Shown: piece after piece, positions 37,301-46,276 of the stretch | Layout of the letters: the number at the start of each line of letters is the position of its first letter | How positions within the stretch are numbered: the stretch's first letter is position 1 | NCBI RefSeq assembly: GCF_014904695.1 | Contig: NZ_JACXXN010000011.1 | Location: 124,001-188,000, forward strand | From: Nostoc sp. MG11 | GTDB lineage: Bacteria; Cyanobacteriota; Cyanobacteriia; Cyanobacteriales; Nostocaceae | DNA: 64,000 nt | Reading direction: 5' to 3' | Notes under the pieces: model-generated | What the model saw: the letters and a program-made list of their open reading frames with translations, nothing else | Databases searched by the model: none | What the model was told of the DNA's origin: nothing | Made by a program: the position numbers and the translations under genes

Positions 37301-38004
37301 TTCAATTCTAGAATTTCGCCTTTAACATTGACGGTGATTTTCTTGGAAAGGTCGCCGTTTGCGATCGCTGTAGCAACTTCGGCAATGTTACGAACTTGAC
37401 CAGTCAGATTGCCCGCCATTAAGTTCACGTTATCGGTCAAATCCTTCCAAGTGCCAGCCACACCCAGCACTTCTGCTTGCACGCCCAGTTTACCTTCAGT
37501 TCCCACCTCACGGGCAACCCGTGTGACTTCCGATGCAAAGGAACCGAGCCGATCTACCATCGTGTTGACAATATTGGCAGTTTGAAGAAACTCACCTTGC
37601 AGAGGTCTGCCATCAATTTCTGTAGCGATCATTTGGGATAGATCGCCATTCGCTACAGCCCTGATTACACGTGTAGTTTCAGCTGTTGGTTGGACTAAAT
37701 CTGTAATCAAAGTATTGACAGAAGTCACACAATCTGACCAAGAACCGCGAACATCTCCTAAAGAGGCGCGTTCAGTGATTTTGCCTTCTTTACCGACAAC
37801 ATCACCCATCCGCTGTAACTCTGTTGCCATCCGCTCATTCCGGTCAATAATATCGTTGAGCGTATCAGCGATTTTTCCTGCCATACCAGTTTGGTCTATG
37901 GGCATCCGAACAGAAAAGTCACCTTGTTTGACAGCAGCCAGCGTTCTCAATAGCTGATTTAAATCTAAATTGTCGCTGTCTCTAGTCAACTGTTCGGTCG
38001 TCAT
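31396..38004 (-). CDS. Giant hybrid histidine kinase with tandem HAMP array, GAF and three receivers
   Basis: The protein has 2202 residues. From about residue 10 to 1270 it is an array of thirteen ~92-residue units, each containing a HAMP-like segment ([22 protein letters not shown]) and [11 protein letters not shown]. The first and last units are the most divergent. Next come a GAF domain (about 1300-1440), a coiled coil, HisKA with [12 protein letters not shown], an HATPase ([18 protein letters not shown]) and three receiver domains with [18 protein letters not shown] and DVMMPEMDG. No transmembrane segment is seen, so it is cytoplasmic. The layout recalls fungal group III (Nik1) osmosensor kinases and similar bacterial proteins. 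AAGGA precedes the ATG. The input signal is unknown. Confidence 0.92.
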   Translation of the reverse strand: MTTEQLTRDSDNLDLNQLLRTLAAVKQGDFSVRMPIDQTGMAGKIADTLNDIIDRNERMATELQRMGDVVGKEGKITERASLGDVRGSWSDCVTSVNTLITDLVQPTAETTRVIRAVANGDLSQMIATEIDGRPLQGEFLQTANIVNTMVDRLGSFASEVTRVAREVGTEGKLGVQAEVLGVAGTWKDLTDNVNLMAGNLTGQVRNIAEVATAIANGDLSKKITVNVKGEILELKNTVNTMVDQLNSFASEVTRVAREVGTEGKLGVQAEVRGVAGTWKDLTDNVNLMAGNLTAQVRNIAEVTTAVANGDLSKKITVDVKGEILELKNTVNIMVDQLNSFASEVTRVAREVGAEGKLGGQAEVRGVAGTWKDLTDSVNFMAGSLTAQVRNIAEVTTAVANGDLSKKITVDVKGEILELKNTINTMVDQLNSFASEVTRVAREVGTEGKLGVQAEVRGVAGTWKDLTDNVNLMAGNLTGQVRNIAEVATAIASGDLSKKITVDVRGEILELKNTINIMVDQLSSFASEVTRVAREVGSEGKLGVQADVKGVAGTWKDLTDSVNFMAGSLTAQVRNIAEVTTAVATGDLSKKITVDVKGEILELKNTINTMVDQLNSFASEVTRVAREVGSEGKLGVQAEVRGVAGTWKDLTDSVNFMAGSLTAQVRNIAEVTTAVATGDLSKKITVDVKGEILELKNTINTMVDQLSSFASEVTRVAREVGTEGKLGVQADVKDVAGTWKDLTDSVNFMAGSLTAQVRNIAEVTTAIANGDLSKKITVAVKGEILELKNTINIMVDQLNSFASEVTRVAREVGSEGKLGVQADVRGVAGTWKDLTDSVNFMAGSLTAQVRNIAAVTTAVANGDLSKKISVDVKGEILELKNTVNTMVDQLNSFASEVTRVAREVGTEGKLGVQAEVKGVAGTWKDLTDSVNFMAGSLTAQVRNIAEVTTAVANGDLSKKITVDVKGEIQELKNTINTMVDQLNSFASEVTRVAREVGTEGKLGVQAYVRGVAGTWKDLTDNVNSMAGNLTGQVRNIAEVTKAVANGDLSKKITVDAKGEILDLKNTTNTMVDQLSSFASEVTRVAREVGTEGKLGGQAQVQGVAGTWKDLTDNVNSMAGNLTAQVRGIARVVTAVANGDLKRKLMLDAKGEIETLAETINEMIDTLATFANQVTTVAREVGIEGKLGGQARVPGAAGTWKDLTDNVNELAATLTTQLRAIAEVATAVTKGDLTRSIAVEALGEVAILKDNINQMIANLRETTQKNTEQDWLKTNLAKFTRMLQGQRDLETVSKLILSELAPLVGAQHGVFFLMEAAENQSYLKLLSSYAYRERKHLANRFHLGEGLVGQCALEKERILLTEVPSDYVKIASGLGEAAPLNAVVLPVLFEGQVTAVIELASFRRFSEIHLTFFDQLTESIAIVLNTIAASMRTEELLKQSQSLAEELQTQQSELRETNKRLEQQAQSLKTSEDLLRGQQEELQQTNAELEEKAELLALQKQEVERKNREIEQARRSLEDKAEQLALSSKYKSEFLANMSHELRTPLNSLLILARLLADNVDSNLTAKQVEYSRTIYSAGNDLLALINDILDLAKIESGTMSIDMTQTLLTELREQIEGTFEQIAQNKGLAFTIELASELPPTIYTDAKRLQQVLKNLLSNAFKFTDQGEVRLQIAVTKQGWSSDQQILNRAQTVIAFSVSDTGIGIAPEKQKVIFEAFQQADGSTSRRYGGTGLGLSISREIARLFGGEIKLVSNPGQGSTFTFYLPQFSPESRVPSPESTSQTLSTPHPIAHSPLPIPHSPLLDDDRATIENGDRVLLIVEDDVNFARILLDMAQQQGFKVITAQNGSVGLMLAQQFQPSAVLLDIRMPEMDGWTVLDRLKHDPNTRHIPVHIMTVEEGRQRSLQLGAIAYLQKPLTSETISEALTKIRGFVERQVKNLLIVEDDDIQRLSLVELVGNSDVATTAVSTGAAALEAIRSQHFDCLVLDLGLPDMTGFELIEQIKLEPNGETLPIIVYTGREITKAQETELRRIAETIIVKDVRSPERLLDETALFLHRVQANLPAPKQQILEQLHSIDYLLVGKKVLIVDDDMRNIFALTSMLERYQMQVLYAENGRESIALLDNTADIDVILMDVMMPEMDGYETTRLIRQNEQFKNLPIIALTAKAMQGDREKCIEAGASDYITKPVDTEQLLSLLRVWLYR
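32600..32705. repeat. Dispersed GGGGAATG/GACTCAGGACT repeats in frame inside the kinase gene
   Basis: The linker between the HATPase and the first receiver is encoded by GGGGAATGGGGAATGGGCAATG-type repeats and by GGACTC...GACTCAGGACT, normally intergenic filler in this genome (compare 5848-5875). They yield the proline/serine-rich peptide [14 protein letters not shown] without breaking the frame. Confidence 0.75.
34390..37720. repeat. Tandem 276-bp coding repeat (HAMP units)
   Basis: The codons for GTWKDLTD recur at a regular 276-bp spacing (near 34394, 34670, 34946, 35222 and on to about 37433), twelve times, with a thirteenth degenerate copy near 37709. Central copies are nearly identical at DNA level, long segments differing at only scattered third positions. 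This indicates recent duplication or ongoing homogenisation. Confidence 0.9.
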
Positions 38005-38237
38005 AGCTTGATCCTTATTTTTTCTTGAGAAATTTTTTGTATTTTTTGTCCTCTGTACCTGCTTAAGGGTACTTTCAGGTAATGCTCAGCGCTTCTTCAC
38101 ACGCAATAGTTGAGTGAATTTCACTCCACGCCCCTGCTATCTGTACACCAGATGATCATAGCTAGCCGTCTTCTGCTTTGGATAGATGGCAAATATTTTT
38201 AATGGGAATGGGGGATTTCGGTCAATAGAGTTTAGTT

Positions 38238-39404
38238 TTATTTAACTAAAGACAAATCTGGTGTAAGTCTTTGCAAAACTTGCTTCAACACCATTGCTGT
38301 CCAATCTACATCAGCTTCGGTGGTATCACGCCCCAGCGTTAAGCGAATTCCACCCAAAGCAGCTTTTTCTGAATAGCCCATTGCCAACAATATCGGACTA
38401 GGGCTAAGTTTTCCACTGTGACAAGCAGCACCAGCACTGATCCCAATACCAGCAAGGTTTAGCTGTCGTACCAGGGTTTTACCGCTAAGTTTTTCCCCAT
38501 CGGCGTTTTTTGTATAAACGCTGACATGGTGGGGTAAACGATGATCGAGATCGCCTGTGGGTATTAAACCAGGAATCTCGGCTAATAGGGCAAAGGCGCG
38601 ATCACGTAACTTAATTAAGCGGGGTGTTTCGATTGGTAGTTCTTGTGCGGCTAATTCAGCTGCTACCCCAAAACCTGCGATCGCAGGTACGGCTTGAGTA
38701 CCAGAACGCAGTCCCATTTCTTGCCCACCGCCACCCAGCAGGGGTATCAATTCTATACCAGGACGCACATACAACGCCCCAGCCCCTTGTGGCCCATATA
38801 TTTTATGGCTAGAAAGGCTAAGTAAGTCTACTGAGAGTTGTTGTACATCTATGGGTAAACGTCCCGCTGCTTGCACTGTGTCTGTGTGGAACAAAACACC
38901 ATGCGATCGGGCAATTTGCCCCAGTTCCTCAATTGGTTGTACTGTTCCTACTTCACTTTGACCATAAATTACCGAAACCAAGACTGTGTTACGTCGCAAT
39001 GCCGTCTTTAAATCTAGAGGGTTGATTCTGCCTTTAGCATCCACAGATAGGCGCGTTACTTCCCAGCCCCACATCTCTAGCAACCGCACTGGTTCGGAAA
39101 TTGCAGAATGCTCAACACTGGAAATAATTATATGTTGGGGAACAGCGTACAACCGGGCAATACCCATAATTACCAGATTGTTTGCTTCTGTGCCACCAGA
39201 AGTAAAGATGATAGATTCAGGACTGGCGGCGTTAATTAATCCGGCTACTTGGACTCTTGCTTGTTCCACAACCGTTGCAGCTCTTTTTCCCCACTCATGC
39301 AAACTGGAAGGATTACCCCACTGTTGAGTGAGGACTAGTTGCATTGCTGCGATCGCTTCTGGGCGAGTGGGAGTAGTGGCGCTGTAATCTAGATAAATTT
39401 GCAT
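38238..39404 (-). CDS. Cysteine desulfurase (IscS/NifS family)
   Basis: The 388-residue PLP enzyme starts at ATG 39404 (MQIYLDYSATTPTRPEA); a frame reaching 39488 adds a non-homologous stretch. It has FTSGGTEANN, the PLP lysine in SLSSHKIYGPQG, and the active-site cysteine in GISAGAACHSG. It moves sulfur from cysteine for Fe-S clusters, thiamine or tRNA thiolation. No iscU, nif or suf gene lies nearby, so a housekeeping paralog is likely. The Shine-Dalgarno sequence is weak (GGTTGAT). Confidence 0.9.
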   Translation of the reverse strand: MQIYLDYSATTPTRPEAIAAMQLVLTQQWGNPSSLHEWGKRAATVVEQARVQVAGLINAASPESIIFTSGGTEANNLVIMGIARLYAVPQHIIISSVEHSAISEPVRLLEMWGWEVTRLSVDAKGRINPLDLKTALRRNTVLVSVIYGQSEVGTVQPIEELGQIARSHGVLFHTDTVQAAGRLPIDVQQLSVDLLSLSSHKIYGPQGAGALYVRPGIELIPLLGGGGQEMGLRSGTQAVPAIAGFGVAAELAAQELPIETPRLIKLRDRAFALLAEIPGLIPTGDLDHRLPHHVSVYTKNADGEKLSGKTLVRQLNLAGIGISAGAACHSGKLSPSPILLAMGYSEKAALGGIRLTLGRDTTEADVDWTAMVLKQVLQRLTPDLSLVK

Positions 39405-39595
39405 ATCAACCAATAGTAGTGGGAACACACGCCGGCAAAAGGATGCTGATCTTGTCAACATGTACATGTAAATGGGCAAATCTGACAAAATCTAGATACT
39501 TCGGCGTGTATGGGTAGCTTCTCTACTTAATTCCGAACACAAAATTTTGGGAATGATAAATGTGTTCACCCCTAATCCACTTTTAGCAGATTACA

Positions 39596-41227
39596 GTGCA
39601 ATTTTTCTCTAGACAAAGCTATTCTTTTTATATCTTTTTACTTATATTTCCCCTTGCTGCTTGTCAGCGAGTCCATTCCTACAATCAGCTTCCAGCATCT
39701 TTACCGCAAGATCCATTAGTTCAAGTTTACTTGAATCATTCCGAATCTTCAGAATACAAAGAGCCTTACCGTCAACAAATCCGTCTGGGAGATAATTTAG
39801 AAAAACAAATTGTTGATGCTATTTTTCAAGCTAAATCAACAGTAGATGTAGCGGTTCAAGAATTACGTTTACCCGCAGTTGCTAAAGCGCTAGTTGATAG
39901 ACAAAAAGCTGGGATCAAGGTCAGGATCATTTTAGAAAATAGCTACAGCCGACCTTGGAGTAGCTTAACATCTACTGAAATAAGTAAATTAAATAAAAGA
40001 GAACGGGAACGCCATAACGAGTTTCGCCAATTTATAGACATTAACCAAGATAATCAACTCACTCCAGAGGAAATCAATCAACGAGATGCTTTAGTAATTT
40101 TACAAAATGCTAAAATTCCCTGGCTTGATGATCAAGCAGATGATTCAGCAGGTAGCAGTTTAATGCATCACAAATTTGTAATTGTGGATAATCGCATTGT
40201 CATTATAACTTCGGCAAATTTTACCCTCAGTGATACTTTTGGCGATTTCACCAATTCTAATAGTTTAGGCAATGCCAATAATTTATTGCAAATTGACAGC
40301 CCAGAATTAGCATCTTTATTTACAGAAGAGTTTAACATCATGTGGGGGGATGGCCCAGGAGGCAAGCCAGATAGTCAATTTGGTTTGCAAAAGCCGATGC
40401 GATCGCCTAAAACAATCATTTTAGGAAAAACCCAAATTACTGTACAGTTTTCGCCTACTTCTCCTACTCAACCTTGGAGTAACAGCAGCAATGGTTTAAT
40501 TGGCAAAACTTTAGATTCAGCAACTAAATCTATTGATATGGCGTTATTTGTCTTTTCCGAACAACGCCTTGCAAACATCCTAGAAAATCGTCATCAACAA
40601 AGTGTGCAAATTCGCGCATTGATTGACTCACAATTTGCATACAGATCTTACAGTGAAGCGCTAGATATGATGGGGATTGCACTCAGTAGCAAATGTAAAT
40701 ATGAAGTTGATAATCATCCTTGGCAAAATCCAATTACCACTGTAGGTGTGCCTTCATTAGCCAAAGGTGATCTATTACATCATAAATTTGGTGTTATGGA
40801 TGATCAAACAGTAATTACAGGTTCTCACAATTGGTCGGAAGCTGCTAATAGTGGCAATGATGAAACGCTGATAGTGATTGAAAATCCCACCGTTGCTGCC
40901 CATTATGGGCGCGAATTTGCTCGTCTCTATGCTAAAGCCAAACCAGGAATACCAACAGCAATTCAAGAAAAAATTAAACTAGAACAAAAACAGTGTCCCC
41001 AAGCTCAAGCTCCTTTATCAAATGAAATTACAGCAAATCAAAAAATAAATATTAACACTGCCAGTTTGGCAGAATTAACAACTTTGCCTGGTGTGGGCAA
41101 GAAGTTAGCACAACGAATAATTAGTACCCGTCAACAGCAAAATTTTACATCTGTACAAGACTTAGAAAAAGCTCCAGGTATTAGTCATAAGATGCTGGAT
41201 AAATGGCGCGATCGCGTAACTTATTAA
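39596..41227 (+). CDS. Secreted lipoprotein: two PLD/HKD motifs, EF-hand loop and C-terminal HhH
   Basis: The 543-residue protein starts with GTG. A lipoprotein signal ends at LAAC (lipid Cys23), so it is anchored outside the cytoplasmic membrane. Two HxKx4D motifs, HHKFVIVD (191-198) and HHKFGVMD (395-402), with SANFT and SHNWSE downstream, make a complete phospholipase D/nuclease active site. Between the first strand and HKD1 is a canonical EF-hand loop (148-159, D-x-N-x-D-x-Q-L-T-x-x-E). The C-terminus (about 488-543) has a ComEA-type helix-hairpin-helix (INTASLAELTTLPGVGKKLA). Together this looks like a calcium-dependent extracellular DNase; a phospholipase is the alternative. Confidence 0.85.
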   Translation: MQFFSRQSYSFYIFLLIFPLAACQRVHSYNQLPASLPQDPLVQVYLNHSESSEYKEPYRQQIRLGDNLEKQIVDAIFQAKSTVDVAVQELRLPAVAKALVDRQKAGIKVRIILENSYSRPWSSLTSTEISKLNKRERERHNEFRQFIDINQDNQLTPEEINQRDALVILQNAKIPWLDDQADDSAGSSLMHHKFVIVDNRIVIITSANFTLSDTFGDFTNSNSLGNANNLLQIDSPELASLFTEEFNIMWGDGPGGKPDSQFGLQKPMRSPKTIILGKTQITVQFSPTSPTQPWSNSSNGLIGKTLDSATKSIDMALFVFSEQRLANILENRHQQSVQIRALIDSQFAYRSYSEALDMMGIALSSKCKYEVDNHPWQNPITTVGVPSLAKGDLLHHKFGVMDDQTVITGSHNWSEAANSGNDETLIVIENPTVAAHYGREFARLYAKAKPGIPTAIQEKIKLEQKQCPQAQAPLSNEITANQKININTASLAELTTLPGVGKKLAQRIISTRQQQNFTSVQDLEKAPGISHKMLDKWRDRVTY

Positions 41228-41312
41228 TAATATTTACTTTTAACAAATACTACTTTTCATGAAGATGATACTAATCAGCATTATAAAGCTGTGACATTTG
41301 GCGGTAATATAT

Positions 41313-41885
41313 ATGCTTTTTCAAAAAGACGAAATCGCCCTTCGTCGAATGCGAGATGATATGTACGATTATCAGTTGATGGCAAAATGGCTCACTGACG
41401 AAAAAGTTTTAGAATTTTATGAAGGCAGAGATAATCCTTTCCCTTTAGAAAGAATTATAGAAACATACAAACCGATAATCAGAGGAAATGAGCTAATTGT
41501 TGCCTGTATTTTCTACTATCGCAACGTTCCCATTGGTTATTTACAGTATTATGCACTCAATGACTTACCGGAAACCGACAGACAATTGTATTATTTAGAT
41601 AAAACTAATAATGTCTATGGAATTGACTTGCTCATCGGCGAAACCAACTATTGGAATCAGGGAATCGGTACAAAAATGCTCTCAGCAGTTATAGAATATA
41701 TATTTGAACAACTGCAAGCTGTTAAAATTGTCATCGATCCAGACGTTAGCAACGCTCGTGCTATCCGCTGCTATGAAAAATGTGGTTTTGTCAAAGTTAA
41801 GCTATTAACCGCACATCAACTGCATGAGGGACAACATTCAGATTGTTGGCTCATGGCAATAAACCGAAAGAAATCATTACACTGA
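41313..41885 (+). CDS. GNAT acetyltransferase, AAC(6')-like
   Basis: I start at ATG 41313 (MLFQKDEIALRRMRDDMYD) with GGCGG upstream; a TTG at 41298 is possible. The 190-residue protein has LTDEKVLEFYEGRDNPF, YGIDLLIGETNYWNQGIGTKML (acetyl-CoA loop) and DPDVSNARAIRCYEKCGFVKV, matching the aminoglycoside 6'-N-acetyltransferase/RimL group. Proteins of this type can modify aminoglycosides or other amines. A chromosomal housekeeping or siderophore-related role is equally possible; no resistance cassette surrounds it. Confidence 0.85.
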   Translation: MLFQKDEIALRRMRDDMYDYQLMAKWLTDEKVLEFYEGRDNPFPLERIIETYKPIIRGNELIVACIFYYRNVPIGYLQYYALNDLPETDRQLYYLDKTNNVYGIDLLIGETNYWNQGIGTKMLSAVIEYIFEQLQAVKIVIDPDVSNARAIRCYEKCGFVKVKLLTAHQLHEGQHSDCWLMAINRKKSLH

Positions 41886-41930
41886 AGTTAGTTGCCCTGC
41901 TGGAATTGACCGTCCCACACATATCGACCG

Positions 41931-43124
41931 ATGACTCAACAAACTCCTAGAATTTGTATTCTCGGTGGAGGCTTTGGTGGTCTCTACACTGCTCTGCGTT
42001 TGAGCCAGTTACCTTGGGAATCTACGCAAAAACCCGAAATAGTTCTGGTAGATCAAAGCGATCGCTTCCTATTTTCTCCTTTACTATACGAATTACTGAC
42101 TGGTGAACTGCAAACCTGGGAAATTGCCCCCCCATTTGAAGAACTTTTACAAGGCACAGGTATACGTTTTTATCAAGCAGTTGTGTCTGGAATTGACATC
42201 GACCAGCAAAGGGTACATTTACAAGATGGGCCAGAAATCTCCTACGACCGATTAGTATTGGCGTTAGGTGGAGAAACACCATTGGATTTAGTCCCCGGTG
42301 CGACATCCTACGCTCACCCATTCCGCACAATCTCTGATGCTTATCGTCTAGAAGAACGCCTGCGATTTTTAGAAGAATCGGATGCTGACAAAATTCGCAT
42401 AGCAATTGTTGGGGCTGGCTACAGTGGTGTGGAGTTAGCCTGTAAGTTAGCAGACAGACTAGGGGAAAGAGGACGCTTTCGGATAATTGAAATCGCTGAT
42501 CAAATATTGCGAACTTCGCCAGAGTTTAACCGCGAAGCAGCAAAGAAAGCTTTAGATGCGCGTGGTGTGTTTATTGATTTAGAAACCAAAGTGGAATCAA
42601 TAGACCAAAATACCATCTCCTTAGAATACAAAAGCCAAGTAGATACGATTCCTGTAGATTTAGTAATTTGGACTGTAGGAACACGAGTTGCTCCCGTAGT
42701 TAAATCCTTGCCTCTGAAGCAAAATCAGCGTGGTCAAATCAGCACTACACCTACTCTGCAAGTTCTTGATCATCCAAAAATCTTTGCTTTGGGAGATTTG
42801 GCAGACTGTCATGATGCAGAAGGACAGCAAGTCCCCGCCACTGCACAAGCAGCTTTCCAAGAATCTGATTATGCCGCTTGGAATATCTGGGCTTCTTTAA
42901 CCAATCGTCCTTTACTTCCTTTGCGCTACCAACAGTTAGGGGAAATGATGGCACTAGGAATAGACAACGCCACCCTGACTGGTTTAGGAATGAAACTAGA
43001 CGGCCCCTTGGCATACGTCGCCCGTCGTCTTGCCTATCTCTATCGGTTGCCAACTTTAGAACATCAGCTCAAAGTTGGTTTTAACTGGCTAGTCCGTCCT
43101 ATTATAGAAACACTTTCTAAATAG
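41931..43124 (+). CDS. ndbB: Type II NAD(P)H:quinone oxidoreductase, NdbB-like
   Basis: The 397-residue flavoprotein has an FAD motif near the N-terminus (CILGGGFGGLYTALRL), a second dinucleotide motif IAIVGAGYSGVELACKL at about residue 155, and the conserved FALGDLADC followed by PATAQAAFQ. The C-terminal LKVGFNWLVRPIIETL is amphipathic and may bind the membrane. This is the NDH-2 family. The NdbB/NDC1 branch reduces demethylphylloquinone in vitamin K1 synthesis, and it is my preferred assignment, but NdbA/NdbC paralogs cannot be excluded by eye. A hairpin terminator follows. Confidence 0.8.
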   Translation: MTQQTPRICILGGGFGGLYTALRLSQLPWESTQKPEIVLVDQSDRFLFSPLLYELLTGELQTWEIAPPFEELLQGTGIRFYQAVVSGIDIDQQRVHLQDGPEISYDRLVLALGGETPLDLVPGATSYAHPFRTISDAYRLEERLRFLEESDADKIRIAIVGAGYSGVELACKLADRLGERGRFRIIEIADQILRTSPEFNREAAKKALDARGVFIDLETKVESIDQNTISLEYKSQVDTIPVDLVIWTVGTRVAPVVKSLPLKQNQRGQISTTPTLQVLDHPKIFALGDLADCHDAEGQQVPATAQAAFQESDYAAWNIWASLTNRPLLPLRYQQLGEMMALGIDNATLTGLGMKLDGPLAYVARRLAYLYRLPTLEHQLKVGFNWLVRPIIETLSK

Positions 43125-43445
43125 AACTTTAGAACTGTAGGTAGGGCGTATGCCTTACCTATATTGTTATTAACCCAAATTTGTAATGCTCATAATTGTC
43201 AAAAATCTTGAACTGAATTTGTTTTAATTTTTCTTCACTACCTGTTTAATAGTGATACAAACCCAGTTAGATAAACTTAGTTGTCTTAAAGGATGTTTGT
43301 AAAGTCTAATTTATTACTAGCCTTGGCGACTAGAAGTCGTGTCTACACAGACAAAACCTGCCTCCGCAGGTTCTAAAACTGTAGTAGCGAATTATATTCG
43401 CCCAATACTTTTAAAATATCCTCTCAACGCTTAGCACTTAATACT
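43125..43445. other. Intergenic region with terminator and dispersed hairpin repeat
   Basis: After the terminator the spacer is AT-rich. At 43321-43400 it has GGCGACTAGAAGTCG, GTCTACACAGACAAAACC and AACCTGCCTCCGCAGGTT, a short-hairpin sequence of the type dispersed in Nostoc genomes. No gene is seen. Confidence 0.5.
43137..43162 (+). terminator. Hairpin after the ndbB-like gene
   Basis: GTAGGTAGGGC, a GTAT loop, and GCCTTACCTAT pair over 11 bp with two G-U pairs, starting 12 bp after the stop codon and followed by ATTGTTATT. It fits a rho-independent terminator, though the same hairpin sequence may be a dispersed repeat in related genomes. Confidence 0.5.
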
Positions 43446-44099
43446 ATGGAACAACCGAAAGTTATTTTTTTAGATGCTGTGGGCACACTCTTTGATGTCA
43501 AAGGTAGTATAGGTGAAGTTTATAGTCAAATAGCCGAAGAATTTGGCGTTAAAGTTTCAGCTGATACACTGAATAAAACGTTTATCAAAAGCTTCAAAGC
43601 AGCGCCACCGCCAATATTTCTAGATGCAGACACGCAAGATATTCCCCAGCGCGAGTTTGATTGGTGGCGGATAATTGCCCTAAACACTTTTGAAAGTGCA
43701 GGTGTTCTCAAGCAATTTTCTGACTTTTCAGCTTTTTTTAGCGAACTCTACATTCATTTCGGCACTGCTCAACCGTGGTTTGTTTATCCTGATGTTTTAG
43801 CAGCTTTGGTTAACTGGCGGCGCTTAGGAATTGAACTAGGGGTACTATCCAATTTTGATTCTCGGATTTACTCAGTATTGCAAAGTTTAGGATTGAGAGA
43901 CTTTTTCATATCTGTTACTATTTCTACTCAAGCACGTGCAGCTAAACCTGATCCCCAAATTTTCGCCATTGCTTTAAAAAAACATAACTGTCCCCCAGAG
44001 GCAGCATGGCATATTGGCGACAGTATCACAGAAGACTACAACGGTGCTAAAGCAGCTGGACTCAGAGGCATTTGGATCGACCGTGGCAAAAAGTCTTAA
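43446..44099 (+). CDS. HAD-superfamily hydrolase (REG-2-like)
   Basis: The 217-residue protein has motif I DAVGTLFD (the second acid is replaced by Val, as in REG-2/HDHD3-like members), motif II LSNFDSR, a motif III lysine in ARAAKPDPQIF, and motif IV IGDSITEDYNGAKAAG. A helical cap lies between motifs I and II. The family dephosphorylates small metabolites, but the loss of the second acid of motif I may alter activity. The substrate is unknown and the gene is isolated. Confidence 0.85.
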   Translation: MEQPKVIFLDAVGTLFDVKGSIGEVYSQIAEEFGVKVSADTLNKTFIKSFKAAPPPIFLDADTQDIPQREFDWWRIIALNTFESAGVLKQFSDFSAFFSELYIHFGTAQPWFVYPDVLAALVNWRRLGIELGVLSNFDSRIYSVLQSLGLRDFFISVTISTQARAAKPDPQIFAIALKKHNCPPEAAWHIGDSITEDYNGAKAAGLRGIWIDRGKKS

Positions 44100-44317
44100 T
44101 TCAATTTAGCTGGATTTGGAACAATTAAGGATTTTAGTGATGTTGCTAACTGAAAAATAGTCTATATAAAATAATATTTATATAATAGCTATCACTAATT
44201 GCTGACTCAAGTAAAATCAAGTTTTATTGACACCCTAATTAACCTAGCTTTAGCAAGGCGATCGCACTGAGTTTGATGTTGCTGATTTTGAGATTAATTG
44301 CTTGCAACTTGAGTTAA

Positions 44318-44692
44318 TTACCTAGCTGTCCAACAAAGTTGATATTGCTCAATATAAAACGTTCCAACATTAGAAGACATCTTAAAGACGAAGTAATAAT
44401 CTCCTGTTTCCCAAATATTAAATTCTCGCTGTGTTTCTTGAACATTAATTGTCGAGACGCCATTAGGAATGCTCATACTAGAATGTATTGTTCCGTTCTG
44501 TGCTCTCATCAGAAAAATTTCGAGTAGACAAAAATCTTGTAGTTCGGCACGATAACGAATTTTGAATCTAATTTTACCTCCATCTCGTAGGGTCTTTTCA
44601 CTAAAAAATTGTTCGGTTTGAATGGATTTATCAGACAGTGGAATGTCTTGCCCTTTTGTTAAGATGTGTGTCTGTTCGTCAATTGCACCCAT
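44318..44692 (-). CDS. Hypothetical protein, 124 residues
   Basis: The frame is supported by a CCTGGGAAA-type context and an ATG start (MGAIDEQTHILTKGQDIPLS); GAGAA is found upstream. The product appears to be a beta-sandwich (IRFKIRYRAELQDFCLLEIF and FNIWETGDYYFVFKM), with an ending QLCWTAR. I do not recognise the family. No signal peptide or transmembrane segment is seen. It stands alone between convergent and same-strand neighbours, so context gives no hint. Confidence 0.6.
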   Translation of the reverse strand: MGAIDEQTHILTKGQDIPLSDKSIQTEQFFSEKTLRDGGKIRFKIRYRAELQDFCLLEIFLMRAQNGTIHSSMSIPNGVSTINVQETQREFNIWETGDYYFVFKMSSNVGTFYIEQYQLCWTAR

Positions 44693-45005
44693 TATTTTCT
44701 CCTGGGAAATAGAATATGTTGAGATAATTGTGATGTTGAAGCCGATATCTCCGTGTCACGTGTGTATCTTTTCACTATCACTAAATAAATGCAACGACAG
44801 ATAAGACAGTTAAGAGAAAATAAAAAAATAATTAGAACAAATAATCGAAATTTGGGCTTGTACTAGACAGTTAAGACACTTAAGCTTAACAATATGTAAA
44901 TTTGATAAATAAGAGGGGAAAAGGTTAAAGGGAAAAGGGAAAGGGGATGAACAGGTAGCCCACAATACCAAAAAGCTTTTTACCTTTCCTCAGCGATATT
45001 ATCAA
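44693..45005. other. Intergenic spacer
   Basis: AT-rich, with a purine-rich stretch GAGGGGAAAAGGTTAAAGGG near 44912-44945. No gene, promoter or array can be named. Confidence 0.4.
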
Positions 45006-46247
45006 TTACAAATTACCAATCTGCAAAACTTGAACTTTTTCTTCTGGGGAAATTAATGTTTTCCCGATAGGTAAAATAGCTAAGGCGTTGGTTTGAGCTA
45101 AATTAATTAAATTACCGGAACTGTGACCCCCACCAGCTTTGTGAAATTCGTAAACTCCATCAATTAAATGCAATTTACCCCAAAGGTAAGTTTCACGCTT
45201 GCCATCCGATCGCAACTCATCGCGCGATCGCACCTTCATAAATATAGGTTTCCAACCTTCAGTAACTCCAGAAAGTTTCTTAATTGCCGGTTGCACAAAC
45301 CGCCAGAAAGTCACCAAAACCGCAGCCGGGTTTCCTGGTAGACCGAAATAGAGTGAGGAGTGTTGAGTTGGAAATGTGGCGACGGTTAGGGGTTTTCCTG
45401 GTTTCATCCCCACTGCACGAATGTGGATTTTTGCTTCTAGTAACTCTAGAATTTTGTCAACATAGTCGTAATCTCCCACTGAAACACCACCGGAAGAGAT
45501 AACTATATCGGCGTTAGCTATAGCGTAGGCGATCGCTTCTTGAAGGGCATCTGGCTCATCCTTAATAATTCCTAACAATAACGGTTCTGCTCCACTCTGC
45601 TTTACCAAAGCTGCTAGAGCATACTGATTAGAATCTACAATTTGACCAGGTTCCAGCGGTTGATCGGGCATTACCAACTCATTACCAGTAGAAAAAATCG
45701 CCACACGCGGACGACGGTAAACATTTAATTGAGGACACTGTGCCGCTGCCAACACCGCAATGTCCGCAGGATTTAACCTAATTCCTGCTGATAGTAGTGG
45801 CGTTCCAGCTTGGTAAAAAGATGCTTTGTGTCTGACAAATTCTTGTGGTTGCGGTGCAGCCAGGATAAAAACGCGGTTTTCTTCTCGGCGTGTTCTCTCT
45901 TGTATGACTATAGTATCTGCACCTGTGGGGATCACCGCACCTGTGAAAATTCGTGCCGCTTGTCCCGGTTGAATCGTAGACTTGGGTTGATATCCCGCAG
46001 GAATCTCTTCAATAATTTCCAAAATAACAGGCTGTTCGGCGCTGGCGTACTGCACATCTTCGTAACGTACAGCATAGCCATCCATTGCCGAATTATCCCA
46101 ATGAGGAAAATCTAGCGAACTAGTAACAGGTGTTGCCAGAATGCGACTATCTGCTGTCAATAAATCTACAACTTCTATATCCCGCTGAGCATCCAACGGT
46201 TGCACTAAATTTAAAATAATTGCTTCTGCATCGTTGACTGATAGCAT
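45006..46247 (-). CDS. moeA: Molybdopterin molybdenumtransferase MoeA
   Basis: The 413-residue protein has the MoeA order: DFPHWDNSAMDGYAVRYEDV, GAVIPTGADTIVIQE, the MPT-binding domain with STGNELV, ISSGGVSVGDYDYV, and GMKPGKPLTVA then FGLPGNPAAVLVTFW. The C-terminal domain is complete. MoeA inserts molybdate into adenylated molybdopterin. With xdhC and the MocA-like gene 30 kb away it completes a molybdenum-enzyme theme, but it is not linked to them. Confidence 0.93.
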   Translation of the reverse strand: MLSVNDAEAIILNLVQPLDAQRDIEVVDLLTADSRILATPVTSSLDFPHWDNSAMDGYAVRYEDVQYASAEQPVILEIIEEIPAGYQPKSTIQPGQAARIFTGAVIPTGADTIVIQERTRREENRVFILAAPQPQEFVRHKASFYQAGTPLLSAGIRLNPADIAVLAAAQCPQLNVYRRPRVAIFSTGNELVMPDQPLEPGQIVDSNQYALAALVKQSGAEPLLLGIIKDEPDALQEAIAYAIANADIVISSGGVSVGDYDYVDKILELLEAKIHIRAVGMKPGKPLTVATFPTQHSSLYFGLPGNPAAVLVTFWRFVQPAIKKLSGVTEGWKPIFMKVRSRDELRSDGKRETYLWGKLHLIDGVYEFHKAGGGHSSGNLINLAQTNALAILPIGKTLISPEEKVQVLQIGNL

Positions 46248-46276
46248 AGCGATCGCCTCTGATTACTTACCATGTA

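Noticed and set aside
34390-37720. CRISPR-like periodic repeat
   Set aside because: The period is 276 bp, units are coding and contiguous with no unique spacers. The 21-bp array at 59393 also has no spacers.
39405-39488. N-terminal extension of the cysteine desulfurase
   Set aside because: The family starts at the YLDYSATTP region; the extra residues look untranslated.
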